Notes under the pieces: model-generated | What the model saw: the letters and a program-made list of their open reading frames with translations, nothing else | The model's database searches: none | Told to the model about the DNA's origin: nothing | Assembly (NCBI GenBank): GCA_046347945.1 | Contig: JAXMFB010000011.1 | Span: 70,148-134,147, forward strand | DNA length: 64,000 nt | Origin: Zeimonas sp046347945 | GTDB lineage: Bacteria; Pseudomonadota; Gammaproteobacteria; Burkholderiales; Burkholderiaceae_E | Direction of reading: 5' to 3' | Program-made: the position numbers and the translations under genes | Shown: in pieces, positions 36,916-45,873 of the stretch | How positions within the stretch are numbered: the first letter of the stretch is position 1 | Layout of the letters: the number at the start of each line of letters is the position of its first letter

Positions 36916-37034
36916 TTGCGCTGTACCGTGGATCCTGGCCCGCAAGTATGCCAGCGGGCCGGGGGCGCACCGCGCGGCGCTTGCAGGCGTCACGTGGGGG
37001 CCGTGGTCGGCCGACCGGGCATCGATGGTGCGCC

Positions 37035-37095
37035 AAGATGTAACTGCTTACAAAACATATGGTTAACATGTATTCTTCATAAATGACTGTAAAAA
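37035..37095. promoter_or_regulatory. AT-rich divergent promoter region of mutS and pfkB
   Basis: About 60 bases of strongly AT-rich DNA (with GTTAAC, ACATATG, ATAAATGA and a run of six A) stand in a very GC-rich genome between two divergent genes. They probably hold promoters for both. Exact -35/-10 pairs are ambiguous. Confidence 0.4.
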
Positions 37096-37101
37096 ACGAC
37101 G

Positions 37102-37118
37102 GCCGGCCGATGGCCGGC
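37102..37118 (-). terminator. Terminator-like hairpin pointing toward mutS
   Basis: Perfect 7-bp stem GCCGGCC/GGCCGGC with loop GAT. On the minus strand it is followed by GTCG and six T, the form of an intrinsic terminator, yet no minus-strand gene ends here. Confidence 0.4.
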
Positions 37119-37195
37119 GCCGGGCCGCGCACGAGTGCCGATTCCCGGCCTGAGCGCACGCAGGCGCGGTGCGCCGATGCACCCGTGGTGGCGCC

Positions 37196-38146
37196 GTGAG
37201 CAACGCCATCCTGACGGTGACGCCCAATCCGGCGATCGATGTCTTTGCCGGGACGTCGGTCGTGACGCCCGAGCACAAGCTGCGCTGCACCGACGTCCGG
37301 CGCGACCCCGGCGGCGGCGGGATCAACGTCGCGCGCGTGCTCACGCGGTTCGGCGCCCTCTGCACCGCGTTGTATCCGGCCGGCCCGAATCTCGGGCGGC
37401 TGCTGCGCGAATTGCTCGACCAGGAGGGGGTGCCGAGCATCGCGATCGACATCGCCGGCGAGACGCGCGAGAGCTTCACGGTCCTCGAGCACTCGAGCGG
37501 CCGCGAATACCGCTTCGTGCTGCCCGGCCCGCAGCTGGCACCCGGCGAATGGCAGGCCTGTCTCGACGGTGTCGCGTCGCTCGACGAGGCGCCGGCCTGG
37601 GTGGTCGGAAGCGGCAGCCTGCCCGCCGGCGTTCCGCAGGACTTCTTCGCGCGCCTTGCACGGGCGGCGCGCGACCGCGGCGCCCGCATGGTGCTGGACA
37701 CGTCCGGCGCGCCGCTTGCGGCGGCGCTCGAGCAGGGCGTCTACCTGGTCAAGCCGAACCTGCGCGAGCTGCGCGAGTTCACCGGCGAAGCGCTGGAGGC
37801 CGAGGCGGACTGGGTGCGCGCGGCCCGCCACCTCGTGCTCGCCGGCAAGGCCGAGGTCGTCGCGCTGTCGCTCGGCCATCGCGGCGCGCTGCTCGCCACC
37901 CGCGACGCTGTGCTGCGCGCCCCGGCGCTGCAGGTCGAGATCGCCAGCACGGTCGGGGCCGGCGACAGCTTCGTCGCCGCGATGCTCTGGCGCCTCGTGT
38001 CGGGCGCTTCGCTCGAGGACGCGTTCCGCCACGGGATCGCCGGCGGCACCGCGGCGCTGCTGGCGCCGGGCACGCGACTCGCGTTCCCGGAGGACACGAC
38101 GCGTCTTGCGCGGCAGGTCGAAGTGCGCGCGCTGCCGGCCGGCTGA
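37196..38146 (+). CDS. PfkB-family hexose kinase (1-phosphofructokinase-like)
   Basis: A 316-residue ribokinase-fold kinase. It starts AILTVTPNPAIDVFAG, carries DPGGGGINVARVLTRFG, and ends with the catalytic signature STVGAGDSFVAAM (Asp base). The N-terminal TxTPNPAxD form is that of FruK/LacC/PfkB-2 type phosphofructo- or tagatose-phosphate kinases; E. coli PfkB is another close form. No sugar transport genes adjoin, so the substrate is open. GTG 37196 is chosen since the family N-terminus starts there. Confidence 0.9.
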   Translation: MSNAILTVTPNPAIDVFAGTSVVTPEHKLRCTDVRRDPGGGGINVARVLTRFGALCTALYPAGPNLGRLLRELLDQEGVPSIAIDIAGETRESFTVLEHSSGREYRFVLPGPQLAPGEWQACLDGVASLDEAPAWVVGSGSLPAGVPQDFFARLARAARDRGARMVLDTSGAPLAAALEQGVYLVKPNLRELREFTGEALEAEADWVRAARHLVLAGKAEVVALSLGHRGALLATRDAVLRAPALQVEIASTVGAGDSFVAAMLWRLVSGASLEDAFRHGIAGGTAALLAPGTRLAFPEDTTRLARQVEVRALPAG

Positions 38147-38150
38147 CCGC

Positions 38151-38175
38151 GGGCGCGCGCATTCGCGCGGCGCCC
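38151..38175. terminator. GC-rich hairpin between convergent pfkB-type kinase and sorB
   Basis: GGGCGC-GCGC-ATTC-GCGC-(G)-GCGCCC forms a 10-bp stem with one bulged base, midway between two convergent stop codons. There is no T-run, so termination strength is uncertain. Confidence 0.4.
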
Positions 38176-38191
38176 GGGCCGCCGCCTGCCG

Positions 38192-38476
38192 CTACGGCTT
38201 GCCGTAGTTCCTCACGAGGTAGTCGACGATCGCCGGCACGTCCTCGGTCTTCACCGGAGCTCCGTAGGCCTTGATCATCTTCGTGACCTCGGCCTCCCAA
38301 CCCTTGTGGTCGAGGAACGGCGAGTTGAGCTGGATGTAGTCCACGCTGTGGCATGACATGCAGTTCGTGTAGACCTGCTGCACGCCGGGCGCGTCCTTCA
38401 GCTTGAACTGCGCCTCGGCCGCCCAGCCGGTGGCGCAGGAAGCGGCGAGGGCAGCCGCGATCAGGGTTCGCATCAT
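38192..38476 (-). CDS. sorB: Sulfite dehydrogenase cytochrome c subunit (SorB-like)
   Basis: A 94-residue periplasmic monoheme cytochrome c. A signal peptide (MMRTLIAAALAASCATGWAA) precedes one heme site C-x-x-C-H in TNCMSCHSVDYIQL; MIKAYGAPV holds a candidate axial methionine. It lies 10 bases behind the molybdenum subunit gene, which is the SorA-SorB arrangement. It would receive electrons from sulfite oxidation and pass them to the respiratory chain. Confidence 0.88.
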   Translation of the reverse strand: MMRTLIAAALAASCATGWAAEAQFKLKDAPGVQQVYTNCMSCHSVDYIQLNSPFLDHKGWEAEVTKMIKAYGAPVKTEDVPAIVDYLVRNYGKP

Positions 38477-38486
38477 GGCAGCCTCC

Positions 38487-39716
38487 TCAGACCACTTCGA
38501 CCTGGATGCGCTCCACCACGTTGTGGTGGTAGCCCGCCGGGTTGTGCACCAGGCTCATCGTCTGTGTGTCGCCGCGCGCGTTGGTCGCCTTGACCATGAC
38601 GAGATGGACGCCCTCCTTCTCGGGCCGGAACCGGTAGCTGTACTGGCGGAACGAGTAGGGGCCGTAGTCGCGTCCCAGCTTCGCCGGTTGCCAGCTGCGC
38701 CCGGCATCGATCGACACCTGTACCTCGCGGATGCCGCGGCCGCCGTCCCAGGCGATGCCGGCGACCTCCACCGCCTGGCCGCGGTGGACCCGCTCGCCGT
38801 CACGGATCGACGTGACCAGCGAATTCACGACGATGTCGGTGATCGGCGTGCTGGCCGGCGTCGCCTGGGTCGCGAAGGCGTCGGCGTTCGGGAAGCGGCC
38901 CGCCGGCACCCGATAGGCCGGGTTCATCCAGAATCCGCCCTGGGGCTTGGTGCGGAGGTCGAGATCGGTGAGTTGCTTCATCCAGTAGGTGCCGGTCCAG
39001 CCTGGAACGATCAGCCGCGCCGGGAAGCCGTTGGCGGCCGGCAGCGGCTTGCCGTTCATCTCGAAGGCGATCATCGTGTGCTCGTCGCGCGCCTTGTCGA
39101 CCGGGATGCTCTTGACGAAGTCCGGCGTGGCCGGAAACACGCCGCCGTCGGCCCCGTTGAACGCGACCTCGATCGCGCCGGCTTTCACGCCCGCCTTGTC
39201 GAGCACGTCGCGCAGCCTCACGCCGGTCCAGCGCGCGTTGCCCATCGCGCCCACACCCCATTCGACGCCCGCGACGTGCGGCTGGAACATCCCGCGGCGG
39301 TTGCCCGAGCACTGGCAGACCGCCACCAGCTCGACCTGCTCGAACTCGCGCCGCAGCGCCGTCATGTCGAACTCGAGCGCCTTGCCGGCCGCCTCTCCGC
39401 CGACCTTCAGCCGCCAGTCGCGCAGCTTGACCTCGGGAATGCCCGAAAGGTGCCAGCGCACGAAGAACGCGTTGTTCGGCGTGATCGCCGTGCGCAGGTA
39501 GTCGATCGGGGTCTCGTAGTTGGTCGGGCGGTAGCTGCGCTTGATCAGCGGTACCTTGCCCGGCAGCGCCTCGAGTGTCGCCGAGTCGACCGTGCCCTCC
39601 GCCAGCTCCTCCGGCTGCCAGGGTGCCGCCGCCCGCGCGAGGCCCGGCGCGAGCGCACCGAATGCGCCGGCGGCCAACGATCCGCCGGCTCCGGCCAGGA
39701 AGTCCCTCTTTTTCAT
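38487..39716 (-). CDS. sorA: Sulfite dehydrogenase molybdopterin subunit (SorA/SoxC family)
   Basis: Oxidises sulfite to sulfate in the periplasm. The 409-residue protein has a Tat-like signal (KKRDFLAGAGGSLAAGAFGA, with KR instead of RR), the molybdopterin domain with the Mo-ligating Cys in VAVCQCSGNRRG, the arginines around WTGVRLRDVL and VPGWTGTYWMK, and the C-terminal Mo-co dimerisation domain. AGGAGGAG stands before the ATG. Together with SQR and FisR upstream it makes a sulfide-to-sulfate route lacking only the persulfide dioxygenase step. A weak -24/-12-like sequence (39785-39801) precedes it. Confidence 0.92.
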   Translation of the reverse strand: MKKRDFLAGAGGSLAAGAFGALAPGLARAAAPWQPEELAEGTVDSATLEALPGKVPLIKRSYRPTNYETPIDYLRTAITPNNAFFVRWHLSGIPEVKLRDWRLKVGGEAAGKALEFDMTALRREFEQVELVAVCQCSGNRRGMFQPHVAGVEWGVGAMGNARWTGVRLRDVLDKAGVKAGAIEVAFNGADGGVFPATPDFVKSIPVDKARDEHTMIAFEMNGKPLPAANGFPARLIVPGWTGTYWMKQLTDLDLRTKPQGGFWMNPAYRVPAGRFPNADAFATQATPASTPITDIVVNSLVTSIRDGERVHRGQAVEVAGIAWDGGRGIREVQVSIDAGRSWQPAKLGRDYGPYSFRQYSYRFRPEKEGVHLVMVKATNARGDTQTMSLVHNPAGYHHNVVERIQVEVV

Positions 39717-39747
39717 CGTCGTCCTCCTCCTGTGGGAGCAGGACGCC

Positions 39748-39763
39748 GGACGCGGCCGCGTCC
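39748..39763. repeat. Perfect 16-bp palindrome upstream of sorA
   Basis: GGACGCGGCCGCGTCC is a perfect palindrome 32 bases before the sorA start. It lies inside a wider inverted repeat (GTGGGA 39732-39737 / TCCCAC 39761-39766). It could be a terminator-like structure after fisR or an operator of sorAB. Confidence 0.45.
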
Positions 39764-39819
39764 CACGCGATCAGGACGCGCGACGCGCGAGGTTTATTCC
39801 ATCGAATGCCATGCGCGGA

Positions 39820-41184
<1,365 letters not shown>

Positions 41185-41188
41185 GACG

Positions 41189-41220
41189 TGTCATGACAGT
41201 GTACCGGCTTCGTCATGACA
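41189..41220. promoter_or_regulatory. Tandem palindromic operators upstream of fisR
   Basis: TGTCATGACA (41189-41198, perfect palindrome) and CGTCATGACA (41211-41220, core GTCATGAC) are centred 22 bp apart, two helical turns. The first begins 5 bases before the fisR start codon. This is the form of a dimer-binding site pair, possibly for autoregulation by FisR. Confidence 0.5.
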
Positions 41221-41276
41221 GATCGGTGCCGGCGGCGGCCGGCGGGCGCCGCCCTCCAGCCGCGAAGGGCGGGGGT

Positions 41277-42572
41277 TCAGCCGGCCTTCGGCTTCGACTC
41301 GTCCTGCAGCCGGGTGATGCCCAGCGCCTTGAGCACGTACTTCTCGTAGATCGGGTCGGACGACCCCTTCTTCATCTTGCGCAGGAAGTACTTCTCGAAC
41401 GCGACCTTGCCCAGGTGCACCCACTTGCCCTTCTTCATCCACGCCACGTTGCGCGGCGGGATCTGCGGGATCGCGACGAACGCGACGCCGGTGTCGCCCA
41501 TGTCGGCCAGGCAGATCGCGTTCCAGGTGCCTTTCTCCGAGACCTGCCTGCCGGCGATGTCGTCGCGGATGTTGTGCGCGACCGCGGTCACCATCGACTC
41601 GATCATGTAGCCGGTCTTGGGCGTACCGGTCGGCACTGGCGTGGCCTCGACCGGCGGGATCGCGATGCACACGCCCACCGAGTAGATGTTCTTCCACGCC
41701 GGGTTGCGCTGGAACTCGTCGACCTTCACGAAGCCGCGCGGGTTGACCAGCTTGTCGCCGACCTTCATGACCGCGTCGACCCCCTTGAACGCCGGGATCA
41801 TCATCGAGTACCTGAACGGCAGCTCGTGCTCCTTGACGACCTCGCCCTTCTCGTTGTGCTCGGCGACGATCATCTTGCCGGGCTCGACGCGCATCACCTT
41901 GGCATTGCAGATCCACTTGACGTGGTGCTGGCGCAGCTCCGACTCGAGCATCGTCTTCGAGTCGCCGACCCCGCCCAGGCCGAGGTGGCCGATGTAGGGT
42001 TCGGAGGTGACGAAGGTCATCGGCACCTTGCTGCGCAGGCGCCGCTTGCGCAGGTCGGCGTCCATGATGAACGCGAACTCGTAGGCCGGGCCGAAGCACG
42101 AGGCACCCTGCGTCGCGCCCACCACGATCGGGCCCGGGTCGGCGACGAATCGCTGCCAGGTGCCGTACGCCTTCTCGGCGTGGTCGATCGTGCAGATCGA
42201 CTCGGTGTGGCCCTCGGGGCCGAAGCCTTCGATCTCGTCGAACGCGAGCTTCGGGCCGGTGGCGATCACCAGGTAGTCGTAGGACAGCTGCTGGCCGTCG
42301 GCCAGCACGACCTTGTTCACATCGGGCTGGATCTCGGTGACAGCCTGCGCGATGAAGTCGATGTCGCGCTTCTTCAGGTACGGCGCGATCGGAAAACAGG
42401 TGTCGCTGCGTGTGCGCCAACCCACCGCGATCCACGGGTTCGACGGCACGAAGCTGAAGGTCTCCGATGGATTGACGACCGTGATCCGGTGCCCGGAGCC
42501 GAGCGTGTTGCGGATCTCGTAGGCGGCGGGCATGCCGCCGGTGCTCGCGCCGACGATGACGATGTGGGCCAT
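41277..42572 (-). CDS. sqr: Sulfide:quinone oxidoreductase-like flavoprotein
   Basis: A 431-residue FAD protein of the SQR/flavocytochrome c family. FAD motif: IVIVGASTGGMPAAYEIR. Two redox cysteines expected for SQR are visible, in GASCFGPAYEF and SVGVCIAIPPVE, and the family end motif PKTGYMIESM is present. It would oxidise sulfide to sulfane sulfur and reduce quinone. The ATG at 42572 has GAGGAGGAG upstream; the longer frame to 42686 crosses the promoter. A -24/-12 promoter lies about 40-57 bases upstream. The C-terminal part (KKGKWVHLGKVAFEKYFLRKMKKG) may attach to the membrane surface. Confidence 0.9.
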   Translation of the reverse strand: MAHIVIVGASTGGMPAAYEIRNTLGSGHRITVVNPSETFSFVPSNPWIAVGWRTRSDTCFPIAPYLKKRDIDFIAQAVTEIQPDVNKVVLADGQQLSYDYLVIATGPKLAFDEIEGFGPEGHTESICTIDHAEKAYGTWQRFVADPGPIVVGATQGASCFGPAYEFAFIMDADLRKRRLRSKVPMTFVTSEPYIGHLGLGGVGDSKTMLESELRQHHVKWICNAKVMRVEPGKMIVAEHNEKGEVVKEHELPFRYSMMIPAFKGVDAVMKVGDKLVNPRGFVKVDEFQRNPAWKNIYSVGVCIAIPPVEATPVPTGTPKTGYMIESMVTAVAHNIRDDIAGRQVSEKGTWNAICLADMGDTGVAFVAIPQIPPRNVAWMKKGKWVHLGKVAFEKYFLRKMKKGSSDPIYEKYVLKALGITRLQDESKPKAG

Positions 42573-42612
42573 GTGTCTCCTCCTCGGGATCCGGGTGGGG
42601 CCATCTTCCGAT

Positions 42613-42629
42613 AAGCACGTTTCGTGCCA
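42613..42629 (-). promoter_or_regulatory. Sigma-54 (-24/-12) promoter of sqr
   Basis: Read on the minus strand: TGGCACGAAACGTGCTT. The GG and GC dinucleotides are exactly 10 bases apart and TGGCACG is a perfect -24 element; the -12 element GTGCT differs from TTGCW by one base. Predicted transcript start near 42603, leader about 31 bases. Confidence 0.75.
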
Positions 42630-42672
42630 CCGGACGCCGGGGCGAATGTCCCCGCCCGGATGTCCGCGGGCT

Positions 42673-42686
42673 TTGACCTGGATCAT
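42673..42686. promoter_or_regulatory. Possible FNR/DNR box between sqr and ybaK-like gene
   Basis: TTGACCTGGATCAT resembles TTGAT-N4-ATCAA with two mismatches. It lies about 100 bases before both divergent genes. It may add anaerobic control to sqr. Confidence 0.35.
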
Positions 42687-42772
42687 TCACCCGAGCACGC
42701 GACGGACCTACGAATGGCGGGGCGATCGGGGCGCGTGATTCGCCATGCCCCCGGTTTCGCGCGGAGCGATCG

Positions 42773-43279
42773 ATGTCCGACGCACGAGCACGGCTGCGCC
42801 GCCGGTTCCTCGAATTGGGGATCGAGGCGCCGACCGTGCCCTATCCGGCCCACCGGACGGTCGAGGAGGGCAAGGCCCTCCGCGGCCGGATGTCCGGCCG
42901 TTTCACGAAGAACCTGCTGTTGAAGGACCGCAAGGGGCGGCTGTTCCTGGTCGTCGCGCACGAGGACCGCGTCGTCGACCTGAAGAAGCTGCACACGCGC
43001 ATCGGCGCCTCCGGCCAGCTCAGCTTCGCGCCGGCCGAGCGGATGCGCGCGGCCCTCGCGATCGAGCCCGGGGCGCTCACGCCGCTGGCATTGCTCGAGG
43101 ACACCGCGGGGCTGGTGACGGCAGTGATCGACGCGGGCCTGATGGATGCGGACCAGCTGAACTTCCATCCGCTCGTCAACACCGAGAGCACCGGGATCGC
43201 GCCGCGGGACCTGCTCGCCTTCATCGCGTCGTGCGGCCGCGAGCCGCTGATCGTCGAGCTGGCGCCCGGGCCGGACTGA
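42773..43279 (+). CDS. YbaK/ProX-type aminoacyl-tRNA deacylase
   Basis: A 168-residue single-domain editing enzyme that removes a wrong amino acid from tRNA (alanine or cysteine from tRNA-Pro). It shows the family segments TKNLLLKDRKGRLFLVV, KKLHTRIGASGQLSFAP, PGALTPLALLED and FHPLVNTESTGI. These mark the ProXp/PrdX branch rather than YbaK proper. It stands alone and divergent from sqr. Confidence 0.88.
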   Translation: MSDARARLRRRFLELGIEAPTVPYPAHRTVEEGKALRGRMSGRFTKNLLLKDRKGRLFLVVAHEDRVVDLKKLHTRIGASGQLSFAPAERMRAALAIEPGALTPLALLEDTAGLVTAVIDAGLMDADQLNFHPLVNTESTGIAPRDLLAFIASCGREPLIVELAPGPD

Positions 43280-43319
43280 CGCCCGGGCGACCCGGTCGAA
43301 GCGCGCGCGCCGCCGCGCC

Positions 43320-43730
43320 TCACAGCGTGAAGTCGCCGCTGGCCTCGGGCTGGAACAGCAGTTCGACGATGCGCAGACGATGGGTCGCGCCCGACGGTGT
43401 GGCCCATTCGACGAGATCGCCGCGGCGGCGGCCGAGCAGCGCCGTGCCGACCGGCGAGAGCACCGATACGAACCCGGCAGCCGGGTCGGCGTCTTCCGGA
43501 TAGCAGACCGCGAGCTTGCGGCGGGTCCCGTCGTCGGGGTCCTCGACGGTCAGCTGCGTGTACATCGTGACGACGTCGGCCGGGACCTGCCGCGGCGGTA
43601 CGATGTCGGCGTCGTCGAGCAGCGCGTGCAGCGCGTCGTCGGACGCGCGCAGCGCGCGCGCGAGCAGGCGGTCGATGCGCACGTGGTCGAGTTCGGTCAT
43701 CACGCGGGTGGCGAGAGCGGTACGGTTCAT
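43320..43730 (-). CDS. rnk: Regulator of nucleoside diphosphate kinase, Rnk-like
   Basis: A 136-residue GreA/GreB-related protein with a short N-terminal coiled coil and the FKBP-like C-terminal domain. Marks: DIVPPRQVPADVVTMYTQL, LAVCYPEDAD, VLSPVGTALLGRRRGDLVEW. Rnk binds RNA polymerase near the secondary channel. AGGAG precedes the ATG at 43730. It is convergent with the deacylase gene. Confidence 0.88.
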   Translation of the reverse strand: MNRTALATRVMTELDHVRIDRLLARALRASDDALHALLDDADIVPPRQVPADVVTMYTQLTVEDPDDGTRRKLAVCYPEDADPAAGFVSVLSPVGTALLGRRRGDLVEWATPSGATHRLRIVELLFQPEASGDFTL

Positions 43731-44048
43731 GGCGACTCCTGTGTGCGCACCGGCGGCGCGCAGCGCAATGCGGCCCCCTGGTGAGGGCCCGGCGATCAGG
43801 TGGGGGCGGGTAAGGTCGTGCGGAAGATCGCCGGGCTCAGAGTTCGAAGGCCGGCGAGCCGGAGCGGCTGGCGGCCTCGAACTGGCGTCCCGGCGGCGCG
43901 ATGCGCGCGCGCGCGCGCCCCGCGCCCGGCAGGGCGGCGGCGCATCGGCGCTGGCGGTGGAAAGGCATCGCGTGCATGGTCGGTGTTCCAGGACGAATGA
44001 TAGCCCACGATCGTCTTCTCGTGTGATCAGGCAGAATGCGGGTCGCCC
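43731..44048. other. 318-bp intergenic region between rnk and the Nudix gene
   Basis: This holds the divergent control regions of the two genes. A minus-strand frame of 46 codons (43977-43837, MHAMPFHRQRRCAAALP start) and a 70-codon frame exist, but both are Arg/Ala/Pro-rich with no ribosome site, as expected by chance at this GC content. No RNA structure or repeat is obvious apart from a GCGCGCGCGC run at 43903-43916. Confidence 0.5.
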
Positions 44049-44924
44049 ATGGAACCGTTCTTCCGACCCGTCCTCACGCCCCCGCGTCCCGCGGCCACCG
44101 TCGTGCTGCTGCGCGACGGCGCTCGCGGCCCCGAGGTGCTGATGCTGCGCCGGCACGGCAGCTCCGACGTGCTGGGCGGCGCCTACGTCTTCCCGGGCGG
44201 CAAGCTCGACGACGACGACAGCGGCGACGCGCTGATCGGTCGTGCCGGCGCGCCGGTCGAGGCGCTGCACGCGCGGCTCGGCGAGCCCGGACTCGAAGTG
44301 CGGGTCGCAGCCGGCTTCTTCGTGGCGGCGTGCCGCGAGACGTTCGAGGAAGCCAGCGTGCTGCTCGCGCGCGGCGCCGACGCCGGCCTGGCCGAGCGCG
44401 CAGCGCGTCGTGCGCGCGAAGGGCTCGCGTTCGGCGCGATGCTCGCCGAACTCGGCCTGGAGCTCGCCACCGACGCGCTGGTGCCGTTCACGCGCTGGAT
44501 CACGCCGAAGGTGCCCGCGATGATGAACAAGCGCTTCGACGCGCGCTTCTTCGTGGCCGCGCTGCCCGGCGGCCAGCAGGCGCGGCACGACGATCACGAG
44601 GCGACCGACAGCGTGTGGCTCACGCCGCGCGAGGCGATCGAGCGCTACCGCCGCCGCGAGATCGTGCTCGCGCCCGCGCAGATCATGAGCCTCGCGCAGG
44701 TGGGTCGGCACGACAGCGCGGCCGCGGTGCTCGACGAAGCACGGCGGCGCCCGCCGCCGGTGATCGAGCCCGAGTCGTTCGAGGCCGACGGCGTGCGCAC
44801 CCTGGTCTACCCCGGCGACGAGCGCCACAGCGTGCGTGTGCGCGCGATGCCGGGACCGACGCGGCTCGTCGTGCGCGAGAGCCGCTTCGAGCCGCCGGGA
44901 GGTTTCGATGCGTTGTTCGATTGA
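44049..44924 (+). CDS. Nudix hydrolase, NUDT19-like
   Basis: A 291-residue Nudix-fold hydrolase. The Nudix box is split by an insertion: GGAYVFPGGKLDDDD is followed some 55 residues later by ACRETFEEASVLL (the RE-x2-EE core is R-E-T-F-E-E). Such insertions typify the NUDT19/RP2 (CoA-diphosphatase-like) branch. TRWITPKVPAMMNKRFDARFFV is also typical. Substrate probably a CoA ester or nucleoside diphosphate derivative. It overlaps the next MBL gene by 17 bases. Confidence 0.9.
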   Translation: MEPFFRPVLTPPRPAATVVLLRDGARGPEVLMLRRHGSSDVLGGAYVFPGGKLDDDDSGDALIGRAGAPVEALHARLGEPGLEVRVAAGFFVAACRETFEEASVLLARGADAGLAERAARRAREGLAFGAMLAELGLELATDALVPFTRWITPKVPAMMNKRFDARFFVAALPGGQQARHDDHEATDSVWLTPREAIERYRRREIVLAPAQIMSLAQVGRHDSAAAVLDEARRRPPPVIEPESFEADGVRTLVYPGDERHSVRVRAMPGPTRLVVRESRFEPPGGFDALFD

Positions 44925-45852
44925 CTACGGCCACGGCATCGCCGCCGTCGACTCGGGCTTCGTGCGCCCGATGCTCGACGCGGTTCACCTCGTCGTCGAG
45001 GGAGGACGGGCGGCGATCGTCGACACCGGCTCCAACGACTCGCTGCCGCACGTGACGGCGGCGCTGGCCGAGCGCGGCCTGGGCGCCGCGGACGTCGACT
45101 GGGTGATGCTCACTCACGTTCACCTCGACCACGCGGGCGGCGCCGGAACGATGATGGCCGCCTTCCCGAACGCGCGGCTCGCGGTGCATCCGCGCGGCGC
45201 GCGGCACATGATCGACCCGTCGCGGCTCACCGCGGCCACGGTCGAGGTCTACGGCGCAGAGGCCGCGCGGCGCATGTACGGCGACATCGTTCCGGTGCCC
45301 GCCGGGCGGGTCGTCGAGATGCCCGACGGCGCGACCGTCTCGCTGAACGGGCGCCGCTTCGAGTTCCTGGACACGCCCGGCCATGCGCGCCACCACGCGT
45401 GCATCGTCGACGAGCGATCGGGGCACATCTTCGCCGGCGACACGTTCGGGCTGTCGTTTCGCGAGCTCCAGCGCGACGGGCGGCAGGGGATCTTCCCGTC
45501 GACGACGCCGGTGCAGTTCGACCCGCCGGCGCTGCACGCGTCGATCGACCGGCTGCTGGCCCGGTCGCCCGGCGCGATCTACGTGACGCACTTCGGACAG
45601 GTAACCGACGTGCAGCGGCACGGCGCCGACCTGCACCGGCTGATCGACGAGCACGTGCGGCTGGCGCTGGAGTGCCGCGACGCCGGCCCGTCCCGCACCG
45701 AGTGCCTGCGCGACGGCGTGCGGGCGATGCTGCTCGAGGAGGCGCGCCGCCAGGACTGGCCCGTGAAGGGGCCCGAGCTGCTCGCGATCTTCGAGCTCGA
45801 CATCATGCTGAACGCCGGCGGCCTCGCGGCCTGGCTCGACGCGGGACGCTGA
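44908..45852 (+). CDS. MBL-fold metallohydrolase
   Basis: A 314-residue zinc hydrolase of the metallo-beta-lactamase superfamily. Zinc ligands: THVHLDHAGG, a later TPGHARHHACI, FAGDTFG and VTHFGQ. The chain lacks the compact form of persulfide dioxygenase (ETHE1), so it is not the missing sulfur-pathway enzyme. Start ATG 44908 has GGAGG upstream and overlaps the Nudix gene, implying joint translation. Substrate unknown. Confidence 0.88.
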   Translation: MRCSIDYGHGIAAVDSGFVRPMLDAVHLVVEGGRAAIVDTGSNDSLPHVTAALAERGLGAADVDWVMLTHVHLDHAGGAGTMMAAFPNARLAVHPRGARHMIDPSRLTAATVEVYGAEAARRMYGDIVPVPAGRVVEMPDGATVSLNGRRFEFLDTPGHARHHACIVDERSGHIFAGDTFGLSFRELQRDGRQGIFPSTTPVQFDPPALHASIDRLLARSPGAIYVTHFGQVTDVQRHGADLHRLIDEHVRLALECRDAGPSRTECLRDGVRAMLLEEARRQDWPVKGPELLAIFELDIMLNAGGLAAWLDAGR

Positions 45853-45873
45853 GGTGTGGCGCCTGCCGGGCCC

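Noticed and set aside
32972..38032. Minus-strand open frame of 1686 codons
   Set aside because: Only its 3' part (from 34006) is a real gene. The rest lies antisense or out of frame to mutS and pfkB-type genes, as high GC makes long shadow frames.
39785..39801. Second sigma-54 promoter before sorA
   Set aside because: GG-N10-GC spacing exists, but neither element matches consensus beyond TGG and GC. Mentioned only as weak.
43796..44008. 70-codon minus-strand frame upstream of the Nudix gene
   Set aside because: Arg/Pro-rich, no ribosome site, in a control region.
44908..45852. MBL-fold gene as the missing persulfide dioxygenase
   Set aside because: Size and ligand layout differ from ETHE1-type enzymes, and it is coupled to a Nudix gene, not to sqr.
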